From positions 248,001 to 312,000 of the forward strand of contig VXCM01000411.1 in the NCBI GenBank assembly GCA_014773175.1: 64,000 nt of DNA, read 5' to 3'. Source of the stretch: Lucifuga dentata. Lineage: Eukaryota; Chordata; Actinopteri; Ophidiiformes; Bythitidae. The notes under the pieces are model-generated. The model was not told the DNA's origin and made no database searches. It saw only the letters and a program-made list of their open reading frames with translations. Made by a program: the position numbers and the translations under genes. Below, piece after piece: positions 14,601 through 27,138 of this stretch; position 1 is the stretch's first letter, and each line of letters opens with the position of its first letter.

Positions 14601-15250
14601 ACAGATGATAACACTACACAGCACAACTGAGAGAATCTTTATAGAGGCAAGGCAAATATGAAGCATGTTGTCCTGAGGATTATATCTGTTAAAATCATGT
14701 TAAGTACTCCTGTTTTAATCTGGATTGTACAATATTGAATTAAATCTTGATTATCTTTTACAGGATGGATGTTCTCACAGAAGATAAACTTCTCTATGCT
14801 CAATTTCAGAGGCAGGAAATCATCTCAGACTGTAGATCTCTGTTGCTATGGAATCGGACTAGTGGACAAGTTATACATGAGTCGACCCTGGGCAATTTTG
14901 GATAGTTACCTGTCATTAAGATCCAATGGGGATCCACTGTAAATTCATTACTGGACAGCAAGAGATGAGCTGTAGTTATGGAGACATATGAAAAAACTGA
15001 CAGGCTGTGATGATATGAAATTATTACAGTCAAAATGCTAATGTGTGGAGGAGCAATTAGCAGTGATTGGATTTCCATTAAACAGTACTGCATCATTTCC
15101 CTTTTGTCTTCATATTCCACGCTAATTCCATTTAGGCTGGAGTATCTTTGCCATGCTTTTTGCTTGTTTGTTTTTGTTGCATGATGTATAAATATTGCTG
15201 ACTGGTTCTTCTTGTAAAACAGTAAGATGCTTCAGGATGTTTGTGAGCTC

Positions 15251-15253
<3 letters not shown>

Positions 15254-15299
<46 letters not shown>

Positions 15300-15300
15300 N
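15254..15300. repeat. poly(A) tract ending in an unresolved N
   Basis: About 46 A followed by a single N at 15300 and then unrelated sequence. The true length and join are uncertain. Confidence 0.9.
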
Positions 15301-18300
15301 TTTCGCAGAAAGGAAATGAAGCCATGTTGAACTAGAAAAGAAAGTTTCCCATACAAAAGGCCAATCTGGGCTGAACCAGTCCAGACTGGTCCATTTGTTG
15401 TACACTTGGCTGGACCACCCAGACTGATGGTGGGATACACAAGTGAACATTGTATTCCTCTGGGAAAATGATCAAGTAGCAGAACTGCTTTCCAGATTCA
15501 GTTTTTACCAAGACAAAAGCACCAATCAACAAATAGTTGAATACTGTACAGTACATGCTAAGATACTCTAACAGTCTTTCATGTCATACGATCATGACTG
15601 TTAAACAGTAAGTAAGATTGTTTAGATTAATATTACGTGTGTATTTTTAATTGGATCTTGTCTAGATTGTTGATGATCTTGATCCAGTGGGAAAAGACAA
15701 GGATTTTAACTTAAGAGATTTTTCAGTCTTCTGTGGAAAGTTTTTATTTTTAAATTTCTGTCTTGACAAATCCCGATGAAGAAAATCAGGCAAAAAATTC
15801 TAGTTGAAATAAGATTTTTCTAATAAATCAGTTAGTCTTCCATTCATATTTGTTTTTGTTTTTGTTTTTTGTTTTTTTGTTTTTTTTGTTTTTGCCCCTG
15901 CATGTTGAAAGCTACCAGAATGCCATTAAATTTGCTGTTGATTGTCATAGTCTCCATCTGATGAATCATACTGCTTTTAGTGACAACCAGACATTTCATC
16001 TCGACCTCCATCTGCTCAAAATTTTCCATCTGAACACATTTCCACCTAAACAAATCAGTCTAATAGAAGACTGTAGTTAAATTTAGTGAGTATTTAGTGA
16101 ATATTCATTTCCCCCAGAGGTTGAACCTTTTCCATTTTGGATATATGAAGACAATTTCTTTTTTGGGCCACGCTGAAGCAAAAATTTCAACTTTGCAAAC
16201 AAGATATTTGGTAATTTAATATGCAGATTACCATGAAATTTATGGATGATATTCCAGCTCCCAAGGGAATTAATACATTTTAAATTTAATGCCTAAATAG
16301 CTTTTTTTATGGCATTCCCATGGCAAATTTGACTTTTTATCATCATTATTGCAAAATAATCAGTTGTTCATTCCTCGCAACATATACTAAGTATTGTTGG
16401 TTTGTTGGAAAAAATGTCTTTCAATCTGATGGAAACAAATGCCACTAAAATTCTTTGGCACCTGAATGCTTATTTAGTCAGTTTTCACACATTTGCGTAT
16501 TCAATTTCAGTAATGTTCGGCAATAGTTTACAGTTATTGCAGTGAAAAACAAAAACACAGCATGTTTAAATAAAGAGGTTGGAGCCCTTTCTTTGCACGC
16601 TGCGTTCGTCACTTCAGGGGATGCAGACTGAGTCAAGCTGTTTTAAAGTGGTGTTAATGGCTGAGGAGTGAATAAAGTTGCTCAAAATGGCAGGAAATGT
16701 TTCAGGGCCATAAAGCTCAGGGGGAGTAGGAGTGACATTTGGTAGCATCAAGCGGGCTGTGCGGTCTGCTCGTGGTAGGTTATCTGTCAGAAATTATAAA
16801 TATTATTTGAACAAACTCATTGCAGCCGGTCACGCGAAGAAGCAGCCGCTGAGATCTTGACCAGTTATCTCAAAAACTAAGAGTGAGCACATATACAGAG
16901 AAGACAGAGCCAATATGGTCTCCCTTCCTGCTGTTTATATCTCTTAGCTCAGATGTTGTCATACATTTTGTTCTGCTCATGTAACCTGCTTTGTTCTGCT
17001 GGATCTGCATGAAAGAAGTGAAGGCAGAGGCGAAGCTGTGAGTTTGCTGAGTGGAATTAGGAATAAATGCAGCTCATTCTGTGCTCTCATCATTACCGAG
17101 ACGCATTCAGACTGAGCAAACCTACATTCACCACTCAGGATTTAGCTGGTACTTTATGTTAGCAAATGCAACCGCTAACACACACAGTGTACTCTGTAGA
17201 CTACCTCATATACTATTTGTCTGACAGACCACAGTTTCCTGGTTGGGTTTTGGTGTGCTGAGTAAAGCCTGAGGTACATGGGTTTTGATCTGAAGCCCTA
17301 AAGCCAATGACAACAAAGTGAGTGGAGGCTAAGAAAGAATATATCCAGTCCAATTCAAATGAGCAAGATAGAGCTAAATGTATAATTGCAGTGAGATTAA
17401 GAGTGACATTACAAGTTACACCTCTAGATATTGCCCAAGGCTACATAAAGACCCTAAGCTTTGAAAAGCAGCTTCACTGTGGTGATCTCCACACTTTCCC
17501 ATTGTGTGACTGTAACACCGCCACCACACCGCCGTGTTCCACCACCTCAAGGCACAATGTGTACTGGTCATCTGTGTGTATAGATGTCGGTTTCGCTTGT
17601 GTCTGGCAGGGTGTTTGTATTCCAGGAAACATTTAGTCCAGTGCCTGCTCATATGCATTACACCGAATGCCACTCACAGGCCGAAGGCAGCAGGCGGGAA
17701 TCTGTAGGTTTACTCAATCCTGTTAATGTGGAACAGCATTTAATTAGATCCGCTCTACATCGAGTGGCTGCGTCTGCGTTGGTACGGTAGCGTCACTCTG
17801 CGTGTTGCTGTGAATGAAGCTGAAAAAAGCTGGTTTAAGCAACAACACTTTGGGTGTGAGTGTGAATGAACATGTGCAGGCAGCTTGTTTGCAGTCTGAC
17901 GCTGTAACAGCTGATCGTCATTTTACCCCGTTAAGGGATGATTCCAATAAATAAGTCTCTGTTCTTGGTTTGTCTGCACCATCAGCATATTTGGAGGTAT
18001 GAGGCCACATTTTCCTTCCTTCACAAGTAGACATTTACTGCCAGTAAAACAACTTCCACTGACATGTTTGGTTTTGTCAGATTTTCACTTTTTTATTGTT
18101 ATTTCACTATACACCTTTATTGTTTTTATATCAGCTGGTTGCAGCACGTTACATTCCACTTACTGTCAATCACCTCACACCACAGGAAGAAATGGGAATC
18201 ACCAGGAAATATTCCCTTCATAACATGTGATTTTATGCTGGGGTTTACACCAAAAATTGTAGCCATTAAATTGGTTAAAAAGTAAGATTTACATAGATAT

Positions 18301-20411
18301 GGACAGTAATAAATGGGCTAAAAGTAAAGCTCATTGCTTTTGGTCTTTACCAATCTTCACTGAAAGATACATGGATTAACACCAGGATTTCATTTCTCCA
18401 CACAACCAAGAAGACACTTTGCAAGTACACATTGTTCAAGTGTAGTTTACACTAAATGTGTTCATCTGGCAGTAAGAACAGCTCAGATTGTGCTTCCAGT
18501 CATAGCACTGTGAAGTGAAAAATAGCGAAAAAAGGCGGAATGCCTTTGTCTGTTAATGTGAAGATGGAGAGCCTTCAGTCCAGACCTACATAAAGTGACC
18601 TGGAAACAGCATTGGCTCAAAAGGATTTCTCCTGATAATCTCAAATACCACACCAGGAACCACAAGTTTTTAAAGTAAAAACTATTAATTGTTAACGTGC
18701 TGAGTCTTCTTGCTGCATGTGCCATTTTTATGCTTCAATTTCCACCCAGATTTTTCTACTATTAACTTTCTCCTCCAATGTTCACTCTCTTTTTAATAAT
18801 CAAAATAAATACCAAGAAAAATTCCCTAATTTAATTTAAATTAATGTGTCCTAGTGATAATTAAGTAATTTGTGCTTGTCTTTAAGGAAACACAGCTGTA
18901 GATATTTTAAGGCAAACTTTTGTTTTATATGAATTCTCACTACACATTAAGTTTTACACTTTGATATGTGGGGCAGAAGTTGGAATCGGGTCTTAACAGA
19001 ATGATTTGACTGAATGTGATGCAGACATATCGCTTTACAATCCCTCCATTTTTCCTCGATGTCGTTGCCTCATTGTATTAGCTTCCTTGATAAAGAGGAA
19101 CTTTGTAGCGAAAACAGAGCTGGTAGGATCTGTGGTGCTCTGTGGTGCTTTTAAGAGAAAACTGTCACAGACAAATCACACTGGATTGCAGAATTGGCAT
19201 CACAATCCAATTTTCCACAGTCCAAAGAGCAGGATATACACAAATACACATTGTTCAGCCCTGTTCACTTCCCGTTTTACTGTGTATTGGAGTAAAGCAT
19301 TTAAATGCAGTGTGACTGGCTATTGTGCAGCCTCTTTCAGCCCATCACCTCTCACCCCCTCTCCCCTTGACCCCTCCCTCCTTCCCTGCCTTTCTTGCTC
19401 GCTCAGTGCATGCCATTACACAGAATTACAGTACTTCATTTAAAAGGGGGAGGATGGAGGACTGGAAAGGTGTCGAGAGGACTGAGAGATAAAAACCAGG
19501 CTGATTTTTATCTCTCCAGATGCAGGCAGTGGCAGGCTCTTGCTCCCCAGCAACCAGCAGAAAGGGATGAAGGCTGTAATGTGGCAACACAGATTGATTC
19601 TCGTCATAATCTGTTCCTATCAGCTCTGCCGCAGCATGTAGATTTGCAGAGAAGCACTCACTGCTTTTCAAAAGGCTGCCTTGCCTCTTTTCATGCTGAT
19701 ATGCTATGCAATCAACTCCTAACTGCCACATTGTCCTCCGTTATTTCTGAAACTACCTCATTCCTATTTAAGATGATATGCTCTGTTGCATTTTGGTCCC
19801 AATCAGATGGATTATATCTCTCCACAGAGTTTTTGGAGTGTTGCTCGCCATTGTTGCCAAGTGTTGTTCGGCACTTTGTCTCTTCCAGAAGATCAGGGTT
19901 GTACCCACTTTTCTCATTGGTCCTCTTGTCCTTGAAGTTGGAGTGGATCAAAGTTTGCAGATGAAGCCCACATTGGATAACTGTCAGATACCTTTAAGTT
20001 TCCCACAGCTGTCCATATGTGTAAATATTTCATAACTATTTTAACTGTGATAGCATGAAACTTGTCTCCTCTTCATTTAAAAAAAAAAAGAGTGTTTGTT
20101 CTGTTGTTCGCCGTAATAATAGGTATCATAAAGAACACAAGTTGTTGTGTGCTAAATTTCCAGGTCAGATAACTTTTGCACTGTTGCATGAAATCTCTGA
20201 CCTACGGTGATGGATGGAGTCTTTACATGCTTAAGTAAATCAACTTACAGTCACATGATCCAGGTTTGGTAGTTGTTCTACACCAACATTTTCATGACGT
20301 TTGAAAAAAAGCGGAGTTTTTGTCTTAACTGGATTAGAATCAAAGTTTTTACATGCATATAAACATGTTGAATGACTTGGATACTTAACCTGTGTCCCTG
20401 CCCACTTCCAG

Positions 20412-20432
20412 CACACACACACACACACACAC
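20412..20432. repeat. (CA)n microsatellite
   Basis: Short uninterrupted CA run in nxn intron 1, continuing as an imperfect ATATACAC tail. Confidence 0.9.
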
Positions 20433-20544
20433 ATATACACAAACACTAGCAAATTGTATTGCTCTTAATGGCTGCTTTGACTGTTCCTTTCTGTATTCAG
20501 ACCTTGCTGGGCTGTGATGCTGTCACTGCAGCGATACAGGCAGA

Positions 20545-20563
20545 GAGACAGACAGACAGACAG
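20545..20563. repeat. (GACA)n microsatellite
   Basis: Tetranucleotide run GACAGACAGACAGACAG preceded by an AGAG segment. Confidence 0.85.
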
Positions 20564-23287
20564 GGTGGGGCTCTGGTGCTAACTGCTCCTGTAAGACGCT
20601 AGCAGTAACTAACAGAGCGGACAGTGCTCGGCGAGAGCGGTGGCCTTCCTTCGAACAGCAGAGCCTTTTGTGTCTGCCTGTTTCTGTCGGTTATTTATAA
20701 ACCCAGTAAAGCCACAGCACATTCCAGGCTGCTGCAGACGCAGGGAGAGCTGCACCTCACCCATGTGTGTCCCCTTTGTCTCCACACACGGGGAGAGGGA
20801 GCTCCATCCAGCCGACACATCAGGAGTGACATTCACATCTGGTTTAATGAGGATGGCTACTGGTGATGTTTTCGACATTGTCTCTCTGTGTGGATTCCAG
20901 AGCTACACAGAAAACCATTTCAAACCCTTGATACTTCATTCCTTCTTTAACATTTAATTTGGTCTTGACTGTTTTATGAGCCCTGCTTGTGGTCTTCCAT
21001 GACTCATATTAATGGGATGGCCTCCTTCCTTGGCGAGGGATTCCTTAGTTTAATGTTAGCCTATTACTGAATTTGACTACTATAAAGAGTACGACTCTTT
21101 CTCTCACTCTCCCTGTCTCCTGGGATGACGTCTTCTGAGTTTGTGGAAAACATTAATCACATTTCCCTGGCCAGTTTTTCAACCAGCATGGGACAATAAT
21201 GCATTCAGAGTTTTCTCATCTGCCGCATACTATATTTATATTAGATTTTGAATGTGGATCATTCTCAGGCAAGTGGTGTATAAAGTATGTGGCTTACTCA
21301 CATTTTCTTATGTAAGATGCTACTAAATTGTTTAAACATGCCCGTCAGATATAGATACAATATGGTTTACTTTCATATGCCATGTTGGTCTAGCAGCTCA
21401 GGAGAGTCCTTTGGGGTTCATCCTCTTCCTCTTCTATTTGATTTTTCTTTCTGCTGGCTGCAATTTTGCGCAGGTTTCCTGTAACTGAGTCAAGGGAACT
21501 GCTGGAGGAAGTCCAACTGCTAAAGGACTTCCCTTCCCAGCCCAGGCCTCCATTTCCTACGCACTACAAAGGCCACGAGTCAATGGTCACCAGTGTATGT
21601 ATGGAAGAAATAGACTTGGTATTAACATTCTCCAAATATGCTGTCATTAACAAATGTTTTGCCAGTTACTGACTCAAAGGTTCTTTATTACAACTGCAAT
21701 AAAGACAATCCCCTTCCTCCTGTATACAAGCCTCCAGTACTCATCGTTGGTTGTTGTTTTCTCTTTCTCTGTCCAGGGAAGAAAGGAATGAGCAGATCTT
21801 TGGAACACAAATCTACACTATGTTTTTCTTTTCCTTTCTGATTATTGGCAGTGTTTAAAAGAGTTTTGCTCTCTTTAAATGTTAAGCCTGATTACAAATC
21901 ACTGTGAAGCACTTTTGAGACCACAGTTTCCCTTGCTTGGCTTTGCAGACTGAAATGTTGAAAATGGTGGAGATTTAGCCTTGAACTGAGCCAAAATTAA
22001 AAACGGAGAATCTCAATCTCAAGGCATGTCTTTGCAAACATTAGTTGCAGTTATTGAAAATATTGGTTATGACCTGCTTGAATATCAGTTCCAGTGGAAC
22101 TACAGCATTGTTTGTAGGAAAATGAGGCCAGGAATTTAAATAAGGTCCATCCTGTGGTTTGTCCATTTGGCTTTTTTGGTTGTTACACTCACACTCGCAG
22201 CTACAAATTAGTGTCTGAATATGTGCATGGTCTTTAAAAAAAAAAAAAAGAAAAACAAGGACTTTCAATTCATCATTAAGCTGATATTTAGTTGTCAGTG
22301 GCTGGAGCATTTCCAGTTGGCTTTGTACACTAAAATCTTTAATGAGCAGTGAAGATTGGTGGATTGAGTGGAGGATTTGTGCCTGAGGATTACATCATCT
22401 TGTCTAGAAAGCCCTTGAACTGTTGAAATAAAATATCAGACGAGTCTGTGGGAAGCCAAGGCTTAGTGAGGCTGGTGACCCCTGCCTGCATCTGCGGGAG
22501 GCCTCAGATCTGTGCTGTCACTGTGGAGCAGAATTACAAACACAAAGCCAAGCACACACTTTCTCTGCTGCATTCGTTCTTTGATGGAGTAGAAGCTTCA
22601 AGTGGAGACGCTGGAGCCCGCTCAACATAAAAGCTACATTTTAGTTGTTTTTTTTCTTGGCTCCATTTCCTGCTCACAGCCTTGACAGGTGTGCATAAGA
22701 CAAATGCACGTCCTACAGCAAAAGAGGCCCTCAGGTCTTCAGTATGGGAAGGTGGTGAGTAGTGAGATTACCCAGTGTTTATTTAAAACGTTTTTCCCTT
22801 GTAAGAGTTTCATCATGTAAGTGGTGTCAGGGAGGATCAGAGGTTGCTTGGAGGTTAGGCGTGAACGGCTGACATGAAGGCCGTGCTGTTTCAGACTGAC
22901 TATTAAAGGCTTGAACTTCGAACTTTTCCTCAGCCCTGTCAATCAGCCATCCAGTGGGGTGATGTGACCCTGAAAATTGATTCTGCTGATTCTTGCCCCT
23001 TCCATCTGTCTGCCTCTCTGCATCTGTCTTCCTGCTCAGTCTCACTGCTACATGTTTGTTTACAGTAATAAAAAGCATGTATTAGCTTTTATGTCCTTTT
23101 TTTTTTTTTGTAATCAGAGGTTGCACATTGCATATTGTCTCTCCAGCTGTGTAGTGGTAGGTGCTGTAGCTTCAAAACAATATCATGATATCTCAGGGTA
23201 TTTCTGTAATAACAGCATTCAAAACGATATAAAGGATGTACCACTGATGATCCAATTTTGAGCTGCTAATTTAGATTTTTAAAGAAA

Positions 23288-23962
23288 CCCGTATATAAGC
23301 CGACCCCCTGATGTTGTTCCATCAATTTATTTGTTTAGCAAATTACCTGTTTTTCTGGGTATTGTCATATTATTCCTGTGATTTTCTGAAAATAATCTAC
23401 GTACCAGTACCAGTAAACAGCTGATTACCGTAACTGACATTAGCTAGTATTAACTTTTCTGGACTTCTCTTGCTTGTCTGAATCACCAAACAGTTCATTC
23501 CAGTCCTGCTGTGTGTAACGTGTCTTGAAACCAGCCTCATACGATGCTCTTTTCCTCTTCTGAGTCTGTGTAGTTTCCATTCTATGTTGTATCTTATCTC
23601 AAGCTTCTTTCTAATAAAGCTCAAAACATGATGTTGAAGGAGACTACCAAACGTTATGTACCAGTATATGAAACAGCACTTTTATAAGGTCGTCTCTGAT
23701 TGGCCCATTCTTTTGTCTTTGACCAATCACAACAGCGCTTACTGGGCGCTGCAAAATGTGCTGGATAAGATGTTTAGTCAGGAAATATCTCATTCTAAGG
23801 TATGATTTAAACTATTTTCCATGAGTAGTGGTAATGGGTAGTATTTCTACCCCTGAAAATTTAAAGCTCTGGGATCAAATTTGAATTTCTCGTGTATAAG
23901 CCGACCCCCATTTGCGAAATTTGGTAATAAAAACTCGGCTTATACTCGAGTGTACACGGTAA
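23288..23962. mobile_element. degenerate DNA-transposon remnant with TATAAGCCGA termini
   Basis: The left end carries GTATATAAGCCGACCCC (about 23291-23307). The right end reads GGCTTATACTCGAGTGTACA and continues to CGGTAA at 23962, so the two ends are inverted copies of a TATAAGCCGA core. A second internal copy (CTCGTGTATAAGCCGA, 23889-23904) pairs with 23935-23950 as a 15/16 hairpin at the right end. The interior has broken minus-strand frames (75 codons at 23397-23624) with no intact transposase. The family is not identified; a non-autonomous or decayed cut-and-paste element is the best reading. Confidence 0.55.
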
Positions 23963-24262
23963 ATATGGCTATAAAGTCAGACTCCACCACAAGCCCGTGT
24001 TTTAAGTAAAGAACCCTGAAGTGAGCGTAGCGGCTAGGTTAACACTGTTCATTCACTGCAAAAAGTCACCACTGACAAAAAAGGTTACCTGTTTGCTAAT
24101 TTCACCCTACCATTAGCTTTTTCTGTTATAACGAGTGCAGTTAGCTAACAATACTGACTTGAACGAGTCAGCGTCACTCTGCTTGTTTCGCGATGCTAAT
24201 TAGCTGCTTGGCTGTCCTCTGTCCCAACTTGTGACTTTCTTGATATTCACCCGGTTGTTTAT

Positions 24263-24341
24263 GCTTCATGTGGTGAAACAAATTTGTTGTTTCACCACAT
24301 GAAGCAAAGGTGGCTAGCTAACAGCCACCTTTGGCTGTTAG
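24263..24341. repeat. tandem perfect hairpins (19-bp stem, then overlapping 10- and 9-bp stems)
   Basis: GCTTCATGTGGTGAAACAA (24263-24281) and its exact inverse (24287-24305) flank a 5-nt loop ATTTG. Immediately after it, AAAGGTGGCT (24306-24315) pairs with 24323-24332 across a 7-nt loop. CTAACAGCC (24318-24326) pairs with 24333-24341 across a 6-nt loop, so these last two stems exclude each other. No gene function is assigned. Confidence 0.9.
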
Positions 24342-24628
24342 AAAATCATAAAATCATCCATCACCTGATGATGGCCTTTCATCACCTTGCGATTTGCAAG
24401 CATGCTTGTTTGTTTCTTCTTCTTGTGCATAAATGTGAAAATTCATCAACACGTCATCATGCCATAATATCGGAAATATCATGATATGACAAATTTTTAT
24501 CATTATAAAATATTATACCAGTATTATCACGAACAATGTGATGTGATGGCGCCAGTTAAAATCATAAACATACTTGTGGAATATGTAGTTATTCCTTTAG
24601 TTTTACTGTGTCGGATCACTTTTTTCAG

Positions 24629-24668
24629 CAAAAAAAAAAGAAAGAAAGAAAGAAAAAAGAAAAAAAAT
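24629..24668. repeat. A-rich (GAAA)n low-complexity tract
   Basis: Run of A broken by GAAAGAAAGAAAG units in nxn intron 1. Confidence 0.9.
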
Positions 24669-26810
24669 CTGTTCTCATGAAATGTACCAACTTTAAAAAT
24701 AAAATATGACACCAGCCAAATGGTAACCATTCATTCAGACCCATATTTATTGACTTGGCAGAAAAGATGAATATTATGGGGGGTGGGCGGATAACCACAC
24801 TGTAAATTGAATAAAAGTATAAAACGATTGCCATAGTATGGTACCATTGTGATTCTGACGGTTTAAAATAAAAATTTGATCAGATTCTTAAGTCATTCTT
24901 TGACTTGTTGCCATTGCATATCTCATTTCACAAATGTAATGTTGACTTTTACTTAGGACCAGCTCTTTCTCAGGCTCTTTCACAACTAATGGTTCTTGAA
25001 GTGCTTTTAGGCTGCCAGCTATTAATTTAAGAAATCAGTCTAAATATGCCTCAAGGTTTGAATGTTCTTAGCCCATAGATTTATAGTGGGAGTAATACTG
25101 TCTTAGCCTTAAGATCCTTTTGGAAATTGGGACCTTGTATGGTCCTTTTCTTGTCTATCACATGTACACTTTTATTGGTCTGTCCCTCATGTCCCCAATG
25201 AAATAAAATTGTGGGTACATACGACAATACACAGCTTTCCTGGTGACTTATGCTTCGTAATTTGATAACGACTAATACACATCACATTCAAGATCCTACT
25301 GCATTAAACAGATGGAGACGAGGTGGTTCATGTTTTGTAAGGCTTTCTGTTGAGTTGATGTAACAGAAGGAAAATGGTATCCCTAATTTCTCAATTGAAT
25401 TGTTTTTGACCATTTGTAATTTTCATCTGCATTGATTAATCTATAATTAAATTGTTGTTCATTAAGTATGTCCTTGAAATGTAAATGCACATATTTTGGG
25501 TTACAGATACAGTGTGTGTATGAGTGTGAATGTGAAAGTGTGTGTGTTTGGAATTGATATATACAGGCCTATCTTTTTCTCCCCTACACTCCTAGAAATA
25601 TGACCCAAGATTTAATGGATACTTGATTTGTGCAATGTTTTGTGACATACTGGATGAAATGAAATCTTTGTCCTTTTCGGCCTGTCGCACGATGTTCTCG
25701 CAAAACCCAGCCCAAAGTAGATTTTGAGGGGAGGTGGGAGGTGTAGATGGAATTATGGTGCTGAGGAAGCTTCTACGAGTCTGAATTTGTCTGCTGGTGT
25801 GAAAAGTGTGTGAGGGGGAGTAAACTATATATCCCACATCCCTCCCCACCCTCGGGGGTGTGGTTGGTTGGGGTGGATAGATAGAGAGATATGAGAGGGG
25901 TCTAGATGTACAACTGAACTGTAAAACACGCGAGCCTGGCCTGAAGCAGCAGCCAAACAGATGTGGGTTTTAATGAGCGAAAGACGAGAGAGGAAACAGG
26001 TTAATGGATAGATATAAGGTGTCTTGGAACCAAATGTCACTTTGGAACTTAATCTGGATCAGTTACTAAGCAGAAAGAGGGAACTGATGTTGATGTGGCA
26101 GCTCATCATTATACATCAAATCCTACAGCAACGGAAGCAAGATATACGCAGCTGAAGGAGACGTGAGAAGTTACGCTCCTGATTTCTGGGACAGAAGGCA
26201 ATTGTCAGGCTATGCGTCTATATATAGTTTAGGTGTGTGTGTACATTCCCATGCTGAGGTCTTACAGTGCTCCCTCTCACAGAAGTGTGTGTTGTTTTAT
26301 GAGTCAGTGCAGATGGAGGGTGTCATTGTGATTTACGAGGCTCCTTGGTGAATGTGGATGGTACAATGAGAAAATATGCTCTGCCAAGTACAGTGTCTCA
26401 ATGTTATGCCACTTACTGTTTATGTTACACTTTATTGGATACATTCATAGCATTATTCAACATTTAAATTGTCTGTGTGGCTTTTGAGGATAATGGTAAA
26501 ATATTATGCTGCATGCACTTAGTCCAGTTAACTTCTATTTGCTGCACATTGGTTTGGAATAACCAATTAAATCTACAGCTCATGATTAGCTCATGATTAT
26601 TTTTTTTATGAGCAAGTTAATTATATATATATAGTGTATACAATGTCAATAAATACCCAATAAATAAATGCAAAGTGATGTCTTCAAATGACCTGTTCTG
26701 ATCAACTGTCCATAAATCCAAGCCAGCTCAATTGATGCAGATATAAAACAGCAAATCTTCACATTTGAGGAGCCAGATTTATCTGTGAAGGTTCAGTCAT
26801 CCAGCTGGTA

Positions 26811-27075
26811 AGATGTCTAGAAGGTTGAAGTGACATCATGGCTCCTTCGCGCCAGACCAGCAAGTTTTTGGGGCCAAAAAGCCGAGCCCCAGTGAATTTG
26901 TGGTGGAAACATCCGGAATGGTTTGTGGTTTGCTCTGGCACCAGCCGCTGTCGGAAAGGCGGTATTGGTCTTAGCTANTTTTTTTTTTTTTTTTGGAATA
27001 AATACTGCTGCCTGTTCCTAGGACTGAAGAAGCCCTTTGGGTGAACAGCTAAACGTCTTCAGGCTGTTTCTTCCA
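26811..27075. repeat. probable dispersed teleost repeat fragment interrupted by a single-N poly(T) join
   Basis: The 3' part contains GACTGAAGAAGCCCTTTGGG, then CTAAACGTCTTCAGG and TTCTTCCAGTCCAG. This is an arrangement I associate with high-copy fish repeats whose core reads 'gaagaagc...tgaaacgtcttc'. A single N at 26978 precedes a poly(T), so the middle may be misjoined. Identification is from memory of the motif only. Confidence 0.35.
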
Positions 27076-27103
27076 GTCCAGTAACTTAACTTCAACTTCA
27101 GAG

Positions 27104-27138
27104 TGTAACTATTAAATTATTACAATTTAATAGTTACA
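27104..27138. repeat. perfect hairpin, 15-bp stem, 5-nt loop
   Basis: TGTAACTATTAAATT (27104-27118), loop ATTAC, exact inverse at 27124-27138. A further direct copy of GAGTGTAACTAT follows at about 27152. Confidence 0.9.

Noticed and set aside
19006..19964. Overlapping + frames of 145 and 189 codons in nxn intron 1
   Set aside because: Different frames overlap, there is no family similarity, no start context and no splice pattern; the length is plausible for chance in 35 kb.
21466..21672. Frame reading LLEEVQLLKDFPSQPRPPFP after a TTTGCGCAG acceptor-like site
   Set aside because: Protein-like at first sight, but there is no homologue that I know, no good donor, and no place for it in nxn (neighbouring human exons account for the whole protein).
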